Shown here piece by piece: positions 29,001 through 36,980 of a stretch of DNA of 64,000 nt (position 1 is the first letter of the stretch; every line of letters begins with the position of its first letter). Origin of the DNA: Pauljensenia sp902373545 (GTDB taxonomy: Bacteria; Actinomycetota; Actinomycetes; Actinomycetales; Actinomycetaceae). Both the position numbers and the translations under genes were made by a program. The stretch lies in the NCBI RefSeq assembly GCF_041432775.1, contig NZ_JAPWAG010000006.1, positions 58,604 to 122,603 on the forward strand. Reading direction: 5' to 3'. The notes under the pieces are model-generated. The model was given only the letters and a program-made list of their open reading frames with translations, did no database searches and was not told the DNA's origin.

Positions 29001-29343
29001 CGCCCGGGCCAACCGCGCTCACGGTCCCCTTGTCGTCCACGGTCAACACCGACGTGTCGGATGAAGCCCACGTCAGGTCGGGTAGGACGGCGGGCCCGGT
29101 GTTGTACTCAACCGTGTAAGCGACACTCTGCCCGGGCACAAGAGCCGTGCTCCCAGGCCACAGGCGCACGACGGCCGTGTCGGCGTCGCGGTTCGAGCCA
29201 GCGAGATCGCCGGACTGCGCACTTCCCTGCTGGGCGGCCATATCAGCCGCGACCGCGCGGGTACCGGGGACGCCGAGCGCGGTCACGGCGAGAGCACCGG
29301 CCAGCGCAAATGACAGCGCCACGTGTGTTCGATGGGACACCAT
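26023..29343 (-). CDS. Secreted BspA-type leucine-rich protein with Ig-like domains, Pro-rich linker and wall-binding repeats
   Basis: 1106 residues from ATG at 29343, which has GGGAG just upstream and starts the signal peptide (MVSHRTHVALSFALAGALAV). Order: BIG2 domain (~54-137), second Ig (~137-234), BspA leucine-rich repeats (~241-748), Ig-like domain (~801-904, LSLSGTGIAEAG), a Pro/Glu/Ser linker rich in SPEP (~908-961), six wall-binding repeats (~961-1106). Sister of the 22541-25711 gene, with the same order plus the linker, and no protease domain. Expected to be a surface adhesin or scaffold. Confidence 0.9.
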   Translation of the reverse strand: MVSHRTHVALSFALAGALAVTALGVPGTRAVAADMAAQQGSAQSGDLAGSNRDADTAVVRLWPGSTALVPGQSVAYTVEYNTGPAVLPDLTWASSDTSVLTVDDKGTVSAVGPGEATLSVRDRSDPSLNTAVPIIVRAVTEERGIELSAASLVSIAGEPVFLNALLAPSLHGGHVQWTLSPSTLGTIAPDEGAPTAVFHPAGSAGTGTLTARVTTPAGQSKTMTIPVEVLADASGDFVMDERGELISYRGTDTDVSIPEGVTAIGDRAFSEATVRTVHIPASVRRIGNEAFYGSGLEAVTFQDDADVPSQLVELGSRAFTHTRVSALTLPRSLTTIDTNAFVDMVNLASIDLGPAVEQGQLVGAFASTPALGSIRVDAGNPHYESVDGVLYSEDRSHLIAFPAVKNAGGSYEVVSGTTDVDDLAFLGAQVSSVTFPDTLRRVGKQAFEGAALTSLTLPDAFETMGASAFWQMPKLARVDLGGATAVSSNAFRYDAALSDVTFRPDLGTLRTVDEGAFVGISDPSITLPDTVSTVGVEAFSQNGALASFHVGASLSSMGDYALGGDDALATLSVSPANSSFFVEGGGLYHTDSSSQALVRFAPATPASAATVAPGTATIGAGAFENSARLERVTLPDGLITIDDDAFSGCDKLTDMPIPDSVQVARGLVGTGLDTIDMGTQVRELSMVAHGQRFARHIIVRGGVNGSFHSAGKNTGDRPASAFFGDGMTSFSFQQEVPRVLVLPSSAEEVTLAASMDEALKADTTIYVADVEGSSAWTVTQSAMEAAGYDASRLVSLESPTLSLSGTGIAEAGEGYVLTASLGASVSVDIAVSGGVPSGREVRVVRVGEDGGETVLQDWSAMVASTDGRFATASYAWTPAPEDALVRVDARDATGLIRSVPMTVVVTHVLPPIALPVPNEEPDPANEAKPAPAFDDEPSPVPSPEPAPSPEPTTSPELAHHMGEWVWGARGWWYRYSDGSYPAGAAVTIAGQIYRFDAEGYMRVGWVFERGAWYFHQPSGAQATGWILDGVSWYYLAPGTGAMVTGWLQEGGSWYYLSETGGAMVTGWSKQGASWYYLTPGSGTMATGWVLSGVTWYRFSESGQWVE

Positions 29344-29569
29344 AACTCCCTGTGTCGACAAGCATGTGAAGAACGACTGCGCGGCCATACGCACAGTTTT
29401 CCGTCAAACATGATCCCAGGAAGTATTACCGCGTACCTGCTGGAAGATTTATTCTCACCGTTGCCGAAGGGCGCTTATTGTCCGATGACGCGTACGTTCA
29501 CCAGTGATAACAACGAAAATCGCGGGACTGTTGACTGCCACACTCACCCCTCATGCGGGCGCAGACACA
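29344..29569. promoter_or_regulatory. Upstream region of the 26023-29343 gene
   Basis: Promoter-like DNA between the start at 29343 and the terminator of the next gene; no dyad or open frame that I would call a feature. Confidence 0.35.
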
Positions 29570-29609
29570 GGCCCGCGCCTCCCGGGAAACTGACCGGGGG
29601 GCGCGGGCC
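29570..29609 (-). terminator. Terminator of the 29643-33149 gene
   Basis: GGCCCGCGCCTCCCGG (29570-29585) pairs with 29594-29609 with one G-U wobble; loop GAAACTGA. The same stem with changed bases follows the 33467, 36981 and 40776 genes. Confidence 0.85.
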
Positions 29610-29642
29610 GATGAGGTCAGGCGTGAGCCTGGAGCCAGGCGC

Positions 29643-32600
29643 TTAGCTGATCAACTGGCCATTGTCGGCGAAGTGGTACCAAGTACCCCAAATCTTCAGC
29701 CACCCCGTAGCCATCGCGCCGCTACCGGACTGCAGGTAATACCAGTGACCACCTTCCTGAAGCCAGCCCGTATGCATCGCGCCAGTGGCCGGGCTCAGGT
29801 AGTACCAAGAACCACCAATATGTGCCCAGCCAGTTGCCATCGCACCGCTGCCCGAAACCAGGTAGTACCAGGACGACCCCTGGCTCAGCCAGCCGGTCAC
29901 CATCGCACCCGAGGCATTGTGGTAGTACCAGACGCCCTGGTCCTTCACCCACCCGGTGCGCATGTACCCCGACGCATCAAAACGATACGTGGAACCATCA
30001 ATCACCACAGCCGCATCAGCCGGATACGAACCATCCTCGTAGCGGTACCACCAGCCACGACCATCCCACTTCCACACGCCAGCCTTCGGCGCGGGAACAG
30101 GAGCATTGACGTGAATGGTCACGGCGGCAGACACAGAAGGCTGGGTCGGGTCAGCAACCGTAATGGTCGCATCACCCGCACCAACCGCCGTCACCACGCC
30201 AGTATCCGAAACCGTCGCCACGGCCTCGTCCGACGAGGACCACACCACGGAGGTCACGGTCGCATCCGCAGGCTCGCGGGTGACGCTCAGCGTCACAGAC
30301 TCCCCCGCCACCAGCGACGCCGAGGCAGGCGAGACCGACAGCGACGTCATACGCACGAGGGACGAGGGCAGCTGCGTCGTTCCCTTGTTCTTGGCCCAGT
30401 CCCACACATGCAGGGACAGCGTCGACGGGTCGTCACCCGCGCCCGTGGTCGCGGTGAGCGGCACGTCCTTGAGGTCGTAGTGGGCATGGAAGAGCCCGTC
30501 CTCACCTCGCGCAGCGGGCTCCTCCTCGTACTCGCGCTGGACATAGTCCTTGCCCGAGTCCGGGAAGAGACCGCATCCGGCGATAGGCGCGGAGTCGGTG
30601 ACGTCGAAGGACAGCGAGTAGGTATTCTCGCCCGTGGGCACGATCGTCATGTTGGAGACGACCGGCGCCTGCGTGTCCAGCGTGAAGTCCCACGTCATCT
30701 GCTGCTTCGTACTGGAAGGAGCGTAGGTCTCGGCCTCGATGACCAGCGTGTAGACCCCGTCGGGTAGGGGGTTGCCCGCCTCGTCGTAGCCGTCGAACAC
30801 GGGTTCGTCTCCCCAGTCTTCGACGTTGGCCCCCAACAAACCGTAGGGGATTTCGTGGTCATGCAGGGACGCGCGGCGGTGCGAGCGGGTGTAGGAGCGC
30901 ACGACCTGTCCTGCGTCGTTGAGGTAGCTGTAGGTCAGGGTGTCGATGGGGCGCAGCGTGTACGTCGAAGGACCAACGTGCGAGGGGGCCAGGAACTCGT
31001 CGGACCGGGAGACGTAGAACAGGGCGGGGTCCGACTGCTGCAATTCACGGATGTCATTGTGATTGTAGAGCGGGTTGACGTCGCCCAGCGGCATGCCCGA
31101 CATCAGGTTCTTGAAGGTGGATCCGTACAGGTGCACGCCGGCATCCTTACTGCCATCCCACTTGCCATCGAAGACGGGCGAAGCACCCCAGGAGCCGTAG
31201 AACCCCATGTAGGGGACCGTGAGGCCCGGCTGCCCGTCAGCGCTCGTGAAGGTCACGGCGCCGTCAACGTAGGTGCCGGAGGGCGCATTCGTGTTCGCGT
31301 ACGAGGCGAAGGCGGCCTGCGGGGTCACGGTGACGGTCACGGTGGCGGCTGACTTGGCGGGGACGGTCACGGAGTCCGCCGAGAAGACCAGGTCGATCCC
31401 AGTACCCGCCCAGTCGGTGGAACTGAACGTGAAGGAGTTCCCCTCAATGGTCGGCGAGAGAGCCTGTCCGCCGAGGGTGTACGTGTGGGCGGTATCGGAG
31501 ACGTTGGTCAGTTGCACCTGGAAGGTCCAGCCGTCGGTGCCGTCACCCAGGTCGGCCTTGGGGCGCGATGGAGTCGCGGCTCCCACGACGGTCGGGTACA
31601 CGGACGAGGTCGTGGCCGCCACTGCGTCCACCATGCCTGCGCCGACCTTGCGCGGGGAGTAGAAGGTATGTCCCCCTCGCGTCGTGTCCACGACCGGGTG
31701 GGCGGTGCCCATCAGCAGGTTCGTGACCACAGCGTTTGTCTCCTCAGCGCTCAGGCCTGAGAACATCGGATCGGTGGCGACGCGCTGGCGCACGAGGGCG
31801 GCGATACCCGCCACCTGAGCCGAGGCCTCGGCCGTGCCAGCCCTGCGACCGTAGGAGCCCGCGGGCAGCGCGGACATGACGTCGCCGCCGGGGGCGGCGA
31901 TTTCAGGCTTGAGACGCAGGTCCGGTGTCACGCCCCAGGAGGAGAAGCGAGAGGGGGAAGGATCCGCAAGGGGCTGACCGTCGCGCTTGTCGACCTCGTC
32001 GAGAGAGGCGACTGCCAGGGCGTTCGAGTCGAGCGCGGGCAAGATAATCGCGCCGTAGTCGGCGTCAGTGGCGAAGGGCTGGTCCCCCTTATTCCAGTTG
32101 CCCCACGCGGAGGACGTGTAGTCACCGGCGGGCGCATTGATAGCAATACCCTGGGCGGTCAGGGCGGCGTAGACGTCGGCATAGGTGGCCAAGGCATCGC
32201 CGTTTTGCCCGGCGTTGTCACCGACGGACACGATGAGGACGTCGGGCTTAAGGATAGCCGCGTCGTCGAGGGCGGCCAGCAAAACGGAATCGTTGATCTC
32301 CTGATCATCGTCGCCAAGAACCTTCGCCATCACGAGCTGCGCATCGGGCGCGGCACCCCGGAACTCCGAGCCGTTGGCGGCCGCGAGCGCCGCCACGTGG
32401 GTGCCGTGCGTGTATCGAGCATCGCTGGTTTGGTCGGGGAACTGACCGGGATCTGGGTAGCTCACGTCCGCGTCACCGTCGGCGTAGTCGTAGGCGAAGG
32501 GGATCTTCGCGCTCACCCAGCCGCCGCCCCGCCCGTCACCGAGTCCGGCCGTCAGGGAGGCCACGTCCGATTGAGCCAGGCGCGCGCCCTCCACGGGACC

Positions 32601-33149
32601 CGCGAAGGCGGCGTGGCTCGTGTCGAAGCCGGTGTCGATGACCTCGATGACCTGCCCCGAACCCTTGTGGGTGGCTTGGGCGGCCGCCGTCATGTCCATC
32701 GCAGCCGAGTGCGCGGGGTCGTGGTCCTTGTCATTGTTGCCGCTGTTGCTGGACCCGTACTCGTCGTAGACCGTGGCGCTGTAGCGATCCTTGAAAGCGG
32801 CCTTCACGCCGGGCGTTGCCTTGATCGCCTTGAGGGAGGACATGGGCGCTCTGATCGCGAAGCCGCGCAGGACGTGCGTGTACTCGCGCACGCCGGTCAC
32901 GTTAGCCCCGGGGACGGCCGCCGCCACGGAGGCGGACACGCGCTCCTTCATCTCCGCGAGCGCGGGGGCGTCGTCCGTCAGCTGGACGATGATCGTCGTG
33001 GTGTAGTCCTCGTAGTATTCCGAGGACGAGGCCTGGGCGGGTTCCGTCGACCGGGTGTCGTCAGCGACGGAGGCAGGCGCGTTAAGTGTTGTTACGGCGA
33101 GCGCACCGACGGTTGTCAGCGCCAGTGCCAAGAGTTTTCGATGGGACAT
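29643..33149 (-). CDS. Secreted pseudo-subtilase (catalytic Ser to Ala) with BIG2 and wall-binding repeats
   Basis: 1168 residues. Signal peptide, I9-like propeptide and the whole S8 fold are conserved, with Asp172 (VIDTG) and His248 (HGTH). The nucleophile motif reads GTAEASAQVAG, so Ser is Ala440, and the oxyanion Asn is Asp343 (AGD). Peptidase activity is therefore not expected. The C5a-peptidase Fn3-like domain, an Ig-like part, a BIG2 domain (~930-1016) and six wall-binding repeats (~1021-1168) follow. The frame is open and clean with normal codon use, so it is maintained, not decaying. It is nearly identical to the 36981 and 40776 genes over the last ~170 bp and terminator. Confidence 0.92.
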   Translation of the reverse strand: MSHRKLLALALTTVGALAVTTLNAPASVADDTRSTEPAQASSSEYYEDYTTTIIVQLTDDAPALAEMKERVSASVAAAVPGANVTGVREYTHVLRGFAIRAPMSSLKAIKATPGVKAAFKDRYSATVYDEYGSSNSGNNDKDHDPAHSAAMDMTAAAQATHKGSGQVIEVIDTGFDTSHAAFAGPVEGARLAQSDVASLTAGLGDGRGGGWVSAKIPFAYDYADGDADVSYPDPGQFPDQTSDARYTHGTHVAALAAANGSEFRGAAPDAQLVMAKVLGDDDQEINDSVLLAALDDAAILKPDVLIVSVGDNAGQNGDALATYADVYAALTAQGIAINAPAGDYTSSAWGNWNKGDQPFATDADYGAIILPALDSNALAVASLDEVDKRDGQPLADPSPSRFSSWGVTPDLRLKPEIAAPGGDVMSALPAGSYGRRAGTAEASAQVAGIAALVRQRVATDPMFSGLSAEETNAVVTNLLMGTAHPVVDTTRGGHTFYSPRKVGAGMVDAVAATTSSVYPTVVGAATPSRPKADLGDGTDGWTFQVQLTNVSDTAHTYTLGGQALSPTIEGNSFTFSSTDWAGTGIDLVFSADSVTVPAKSAATVTVTVTPQAAFASYANTNAPSGTYVDGAVTFTSADGQPGLTVPYMGFYGSWGASPVFDGKWDGSKDAGVHLYGSTFKNLMSGMPLGDVNPLYNHNDIRELQQSDPALFYVSRSDEFLAPSHVGPSTYTLRPIDTLTYSYLNDAGQVVRSYTRSHRRASLHDHEIPYGLLGANVEDWGDEPVFDGYDEAGNPLPDGVYTLVIEAETYAPSSTKQQMTWDFTLDTQAPVVSNMTIVPTGENTYSLSFDVTDSAPIAGCGLFPDSGKDYVQREYEEEPAARGEDGLFHAHYDLKDVPLTATTGAGDDPSTLSLHVWDWAKNKGTTQLPSSLVRMTSLSVSPASASLVAGESVTLSVTREPADATVTSVVWSSSDEAVATVSDTGVVTAVGAGDATITVADPTQPSVSAAVTIHVNAPVPAPKAGVWKWDGRGWWYRYEDGSYPADAAVVIDGSTYRFDASGYMRTGWVKDQGVWYYHNASGAMVTGWLSQGSSWYYLVSGSGAMATGWAHIGGSWYYLSPATGAMHTGWLQEGGHWYYLQSGSGAMATGWLKIWGTWYHFADNGQLIS

Positions 33150-33401
33150 GTCTGGCTCACTTGTCGGAAGGTTTGACCAATGTTGAGGTCGCCACTATGC
33201 GAGGCTCCTCACATCCAAGCGTAGACTGTTCAGCATGTGTGACAAGCCTTTTCTGGCAATTCGTATTAGTTTTGACAAACATACAAGCGAACTCTTGGGC
33301 CACATTGCCTGCCAGCGTGTTCAGAATTTAACCATCATTATGAGGGAGCATGACGCACGACTGTCGAGTGTCGAGTCATCGTTGCACGTCACGCAGACAT
33401 A
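33150..33401. promoter_or_regulatory. Upstream region of the 29643-33149 gene
   Basis: A box reading AAGCGTAGA on the plus strand at 33217-33225 lies 68 bp upstream of the ATG, where the next three genes have AAGAGTAAC at 62-66 bp; TTTTCT follows at about the same spacing. A diverged copy of the shared upstream block. Confidence 0.45.
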
Positions 33402-33438
33402 GGCCCGCGCCCCCGGACGTCTGACCGGGGGCGCGGGC
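33402..33438 (-). terminator. Terminator of the 33467-36622 gene
   Basis: GCCCGCGCCCCCGG (33403-33416) pairs with 33425-33438; C-G where the neighbouring terminators have T-A or T-G, i.e. covarying. Confidence 0.85.
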
Positions 33439-33466
33439 GCGGGTGAGCGCGAATCGACTCAGGTAC

Positions 33467-36400
33467 TTAGTCGATCAGCTGGCCGTTGTCGGCGAAGTGG
33501 TACCACTTCCAGTAGATCTTGACCCAGCCGGTCACCATGGCCCCGGAGGAGCGATCCAGGTAGTACCAGTGCCCGCCTTCCTGAAGCCAGCCCGAATGCA
33601 TCGCACCAGTGGCCGGGCTCAGGTAGTACCAGGTGGAGCCCACCTGCACCCAGCCGGTGGCCATGGCCCCGGTCGCGGGGCTCATGTAGTACCAGTGCAC
33701 GCCCGAGTACACCCAACCGCTCACCTGGGCACCCGAGGAAGCGTGGTAGAACCACTGACCGCCCTCGTTCACCCAGCCAGTACGCATGTAGCCGGAGGCG
33801 TCAAAACGATACGTCGTCCCGTCGATCATCACAGCCGTGCCAGCCGGGTAGGAACCGTCCTCATAGCGGTACCACCAGCCGCGGCCATCATGCTTCCACT
33901 CCCCCACCTTCGGCGCGGGCGTGTCATCGGCCGCGAGGGAAACAGCCAGCGGAGCACGGTTCAGGGGCCAGTCCCACACCTGCAGGTAGACAGCCTGCGG
34001 GTCAGCGCCCGAGCGCCGCGCGATGTCCGAGAGCTTGATGTCGTAGTGGTAGTGGCGCAGACCGTCGCCTCCGAGCTCGCCCCAGCCGTATTCCTTCTCG
34101 CGCATAAAGGCCTCGCCGTTCGCCGCCATCGAGAATCCGTAGCCCGCGATGGGCGAGGAGTCGGTGACGTCGAAGGAGAGCGCGGCGTCGTCCCCCTCGC
34201 CCGTGATGGCCACATTCGAGATGGTGGGCGCCTGCGTATCCAGTCGGATCACGTGGGTGAGCTGCTCGGTCGCCGGGTTCGCCCCGCCCCTCGTTCCTTC
34301 GATGGTGAGCGTGTAGTTGCCGTCAGGCAGTTCGCGGCCCGCCTCATCATAGCCGTCGAAGAAGGGGGCGCTGTCGAAGGTGCTTTCGGCGGTGGTTACC
34401 TCCGAAAAACGCCCGCTGCCAACGGTGCGACTCCTGGGTGCGCCCGGGTAGGTGTAGGAGCGCACGGTGTCCCCGGCCTCGTTCGTGTACGTGTAGGTCA
34501 GCGAATCGACATCACGGAGCAGCACCGTCCCCGGGGTGGCGTACGTCCTGGCGTTTTCTTCCGCCGAGCGCGTGATGATGTACAGGCTGCGGTCATTCGT
34601 ACTGATCGCCATGGACTCTTCCGGATCGAAGGGGTTGATCTGGCCGAGGGGCAGGCCGTGGAAGGTCATCGTTGACGGGCTGAGCTTCGACTCGCCGTAC
34701 ACGGGGCTATCGAAGATGCCCATCTGATCGCTCTCCCCGTAGAACCCCAGGTAGGGCACGGTCAGGTCGGGGGCACCGTCGGCGCTCGTGAAGGTCACCG
34801 CTCCGTCGATGAACGTGCCCTGCGGGGTGTTCTCCTTCGCCCACGAGGCGAACTCGGCCTTCGGGGTCACCGTGACGGTCACGGTGGCGCTGGAGGCGGC
34901 AGGAACGGTCACAGAGTCGGCCGAGAAGATCAGGTCGATGCCCGCTCCGGCCCAGTTCGTGGAGTTGGCTCGGAAGAGCAAGTCGATCACGTTCTCGGAG
35001 AGGGCCTGGCCGCCGAGGGTGTAGGTGCGGGCCTCATCAGAGACGTTGGTCAGCTGCACCTGGAAGGTCCACCCGTCGGCGCCTTGACCCAGCTCCGCCT
35101 TGGGGCGCGAGGGGTTGGGGGCACCCACGACGGTCGGGTACACGGGCGAGGTCGTGGCCGCCACCGCGTCCACCATGCCAGCGCCGACTCGGCGAGGAGA
35201 CCAGAAGGTTCCATTCGCCTGGCTCGCGTCCACGACCGGGTGGGCGGTGCCCATCAGGAAGTTGGTGACAAGCGCGCTCTTGTCCCCGTCGGACATTCCG
35301 GCGAAGGCCGGGTCGGTCTCGATGCGCTGGCGCACGAGGGTCGCCGCGCCCGCGACCTGAGCCGAGGCCTCGGCCGTGCCCGACATGGTCACGTAGTCGT
35401 TGCCAGGCGCGGCGGAATTGACGAGCACTCCAGGAGCAGCGATCTCGGGCTTGAGCCTCAGATCGGGGGCAGGTCCCCACGAGGAGGAATCCCACGGCTT
35501 GAAGCTGGGCTGGCCGGGGGCACCCGACGCGCTCAGCGCCGCCACCGACAGGACAGACGAGTACTCGGCGGGCGCGCCGATCGCGCCCGGATCAGACCCT
35601 CGCGTGCTCCACGCAGCGCGCCCATCATCTCCGGCGGGCGCATCAACCGTGACGCCCTCCGCGGACAACTTGTCGTAGGCGCGCGCGTAGAGCCTCGCGG
35701 CGTCGCCGCTCACATCGCGAGCCGCCATGACAGAGACGACCAGGGCGTCAGGCTTGAGCACCATCGCGTCGTCCAGGGCCGCCAACACAACACTATCGCG
35801 AACGACGTTCCAGGAATCGGAGACGACCTTGGCGACGATGAGCTGAGCGCCGGGCGCGCTACCTCGATACGTTGTCCCGTTGGCGCCGGCAAGGGCAGCC
35901 ATGCGAGTGCCATGCACGTGCCGCGTGTAGTCCTCAATTCCATACTCGTAGTCGGCCAGCACATTCGTGTCAGCGTCGGCGTAGTCGTATGCGAAGGGAA
36001 TCTTGTCGCTGACCCACGCGCCGGCCCGCCCAGCACCGAGCTGGGTGGTGAGCGCCGCCATGTCAGCCTGGGTGACGCGCAGGGATGCGGTATCCAGGGT
36101 CCCGGCGAAGGCCTCGTGCGAGGTGTCGAATCCCGAGTCGATGACCTCAATGACACGCCCCTGGCCCCGCTCAGACGCCTGGTCTGCGTGGGTGAGCACC
36201 GACGGATCATCGATCTCATCGCTGGCCCGCCCCACAATTTCCGGGTACACGATCGGCTCGCGCACGCCATCGGAAACGACTGCCTGGACGCCCTGCACGC
36301 CCTTGATGGCCGCGAGGGCGGAGGAGGGTGCCTTCACGGCGAAGCCCTCAAACACGTGGTGATAGTCGCGCACATACTCGGTGCTCGCACCGGGCGTGGC

Positions 36401-36622
36401 GGCCGCTACCGCCTGATCGATGCGCTGTCGCACCCCCTCACGATCAGCACCATCCTCGAGTTGGACGATAACCGTCTGCTGTGCATCCAGGGAGACCCCG
36501 GTGTTCGAGGCGGCCTCGGCCTCGTGCGCGTCGGCCGCAAACGAGGGCGGCGCGCTCACGGTCGTACAAGCAAGGGCACCTGCCGCTACAAGCGTCAGCG
36601 CCAACCGTTTCCGGGGTAACAT
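33467..36622 (-). CDS. Secreted pseudo-subtilase (catalytic Ser to Ala, HGTH to HGTR) with wall-binding repeats
   Basis: 1051 residues, start MLPRKRLALTL with AAGTGAG upstream. Signal peptide, I9-like propeptide, S8 fold with Asp162 and His237, but HGTH is HGTR, the oxyanion Asn is Asp332 (AGD) and the nucleophile is Ala417 in GTAEASAQVAG. The PA-like insert is missing, making the catalytic-like domain shorter than in active paralogs. Fn3-like and Ig-like domains follow, then six wall-binding repeats (~907-1051); there is no BIG2. A 291-bp part of the Fn3-like region (34776-35066) is identical, as read, to 38551-38841 in the next gene. Likely a wall-held binding protein. Confidence 0.92.
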   Translation of the reverse strand: MLPRKRLALTLVAAGALACTTVSAPPSFAADAHEAEAASNTGVSLDAQQTVIVQLEDGADREGVRQRIDQAVAAATPGASTEYVRDYHHVFEGFAVKAPSSALAAIKGVQGVQAVVSDGVREPIVYPEIVGRASDEIDDPSVLTHADQASERGQGRVIEVIDSGFDTSHEAFAGTLDTASLRVTQADMAALTTQLGAGRAGAWVSDKIPFAYDYADADTNVLADYEYGIEDYTRHVHGTRMAALAGANGTTYRGSAPGAQLIVAKVVSDSWNVVRDSVVLAALDDAMVLKPDALVVSVMAARDVSGDAARLYARAYDKLSAEGVTVDAPAGDDGRAAWSTRGSDPGAIGAPAEYSSVLSVAALSASGAPGQPSFKPWDSSSWGPAPDLRLKPEIAAPGVLVNSAAPGNDYVTMSGTAEASAQVAGAATLVRQRIETDPAFAGMSDGDKSALVTNFLMGTAHPVVDASQANGTFWSPRRVGAGMVDAVAATTSPVYPTVVGAPNPSRPKAELGQGADGWTFQVQLTNVSDEARTYTLGGQALSENVIDLLFRANSTNWAGAGIDLIFSADSVTVPAASSATVTVTVTPKAEFASWAKENTPQGTFIDGAVTFTSADGAPDLTVPYLGFYGESDQMGIFDSPVYGESKLSPSTMTFHGLPLGQINPFDPEESMAISTNDRSLYIITRSAEENARTYATPGTVLLRDVDSLTYTYTNEAGDTVRSYTYPGAPRSRTVGSGRFSEVTTAESTFDSAPFFDGYDEAGRELPDGNYTLTIEGTRGGANPATEQLTHVIRLDTQAPTISNVAITGEGDDAALSFDVTDSSPIAGYGFSMAANGEAFMREKEYGWGELGGDGLRHYHYDIKLSDIARRSGADPQAVYLQVWDWPLNRAPLAVSLAADDTPAPKVGEWKHDGRGWWYRYEDGSYPAGTAVMIDGTTYRFDASGYMRTGWVNEGGQWFYHASSGAQVSGWVYSGVHWYYMSPATGAMATGWVQVGSTWYYLSPATGAMHSGWLQEGGHWYYLDRSSGAMVTGWVKIYWKWYHFADNGQLID

Positions 36623-36686
36623 CTGTGACTCACTTTCTTCACAACTGGTTAATGGGTGCCTGCATCGTTGCTCGGATCCCTCCGTT

Positions 36687-36749
36687 CAAGAGTAACCTAG
36701 ACCCGTTCATCGACAACTAGTTTTCTCAAATTTTCACGCAATCTGTCAA
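36687..36749 (-). promoter_or_regulatory. Shared upstream block, copy before the 33467-36622 gene
   Basis: On the minus strand: TTGACA, 17 nt, AGAAAACT, 22 nt, GTTACTCTT, ending 66 bp before the ATG. The same three boxes at the same spacing precede the 36981 and 40776 genes. Which box is a sigma-factor site and which an operator cannot be told. Confidence 0.6.
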
Positions 36750-36908
36750 AACGCTCTCACACGCATTTGTCGGATAAACCTACCCATTGCCCAACATTTC
36801 AACGAAAAGAAGGGGGACGCCCCTGACCACTGCGTAACGAGGCAGCAACGTGTGCACACACTCAGTCCCACATATCGGCGACGCCGCGGAGCGCTGGACG
36901 CGCGAAAA

Positions 36909-36947
36909 GGCCCGCGCCTCCCGGAAAACTGACCGGGGGCGCGGGCC
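36909..36947 (-). terminator. Terminator of the 36981-40418 gene
   Basis: GGCCCGCGCCTCCCGG (36909-36924) pairs with 36933-36947 with one bulge. Confidence 0.8.
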
Positions 36948-36980
36948 AATGAGGTCAGGCGTGAGCCTGGCACCATGCGC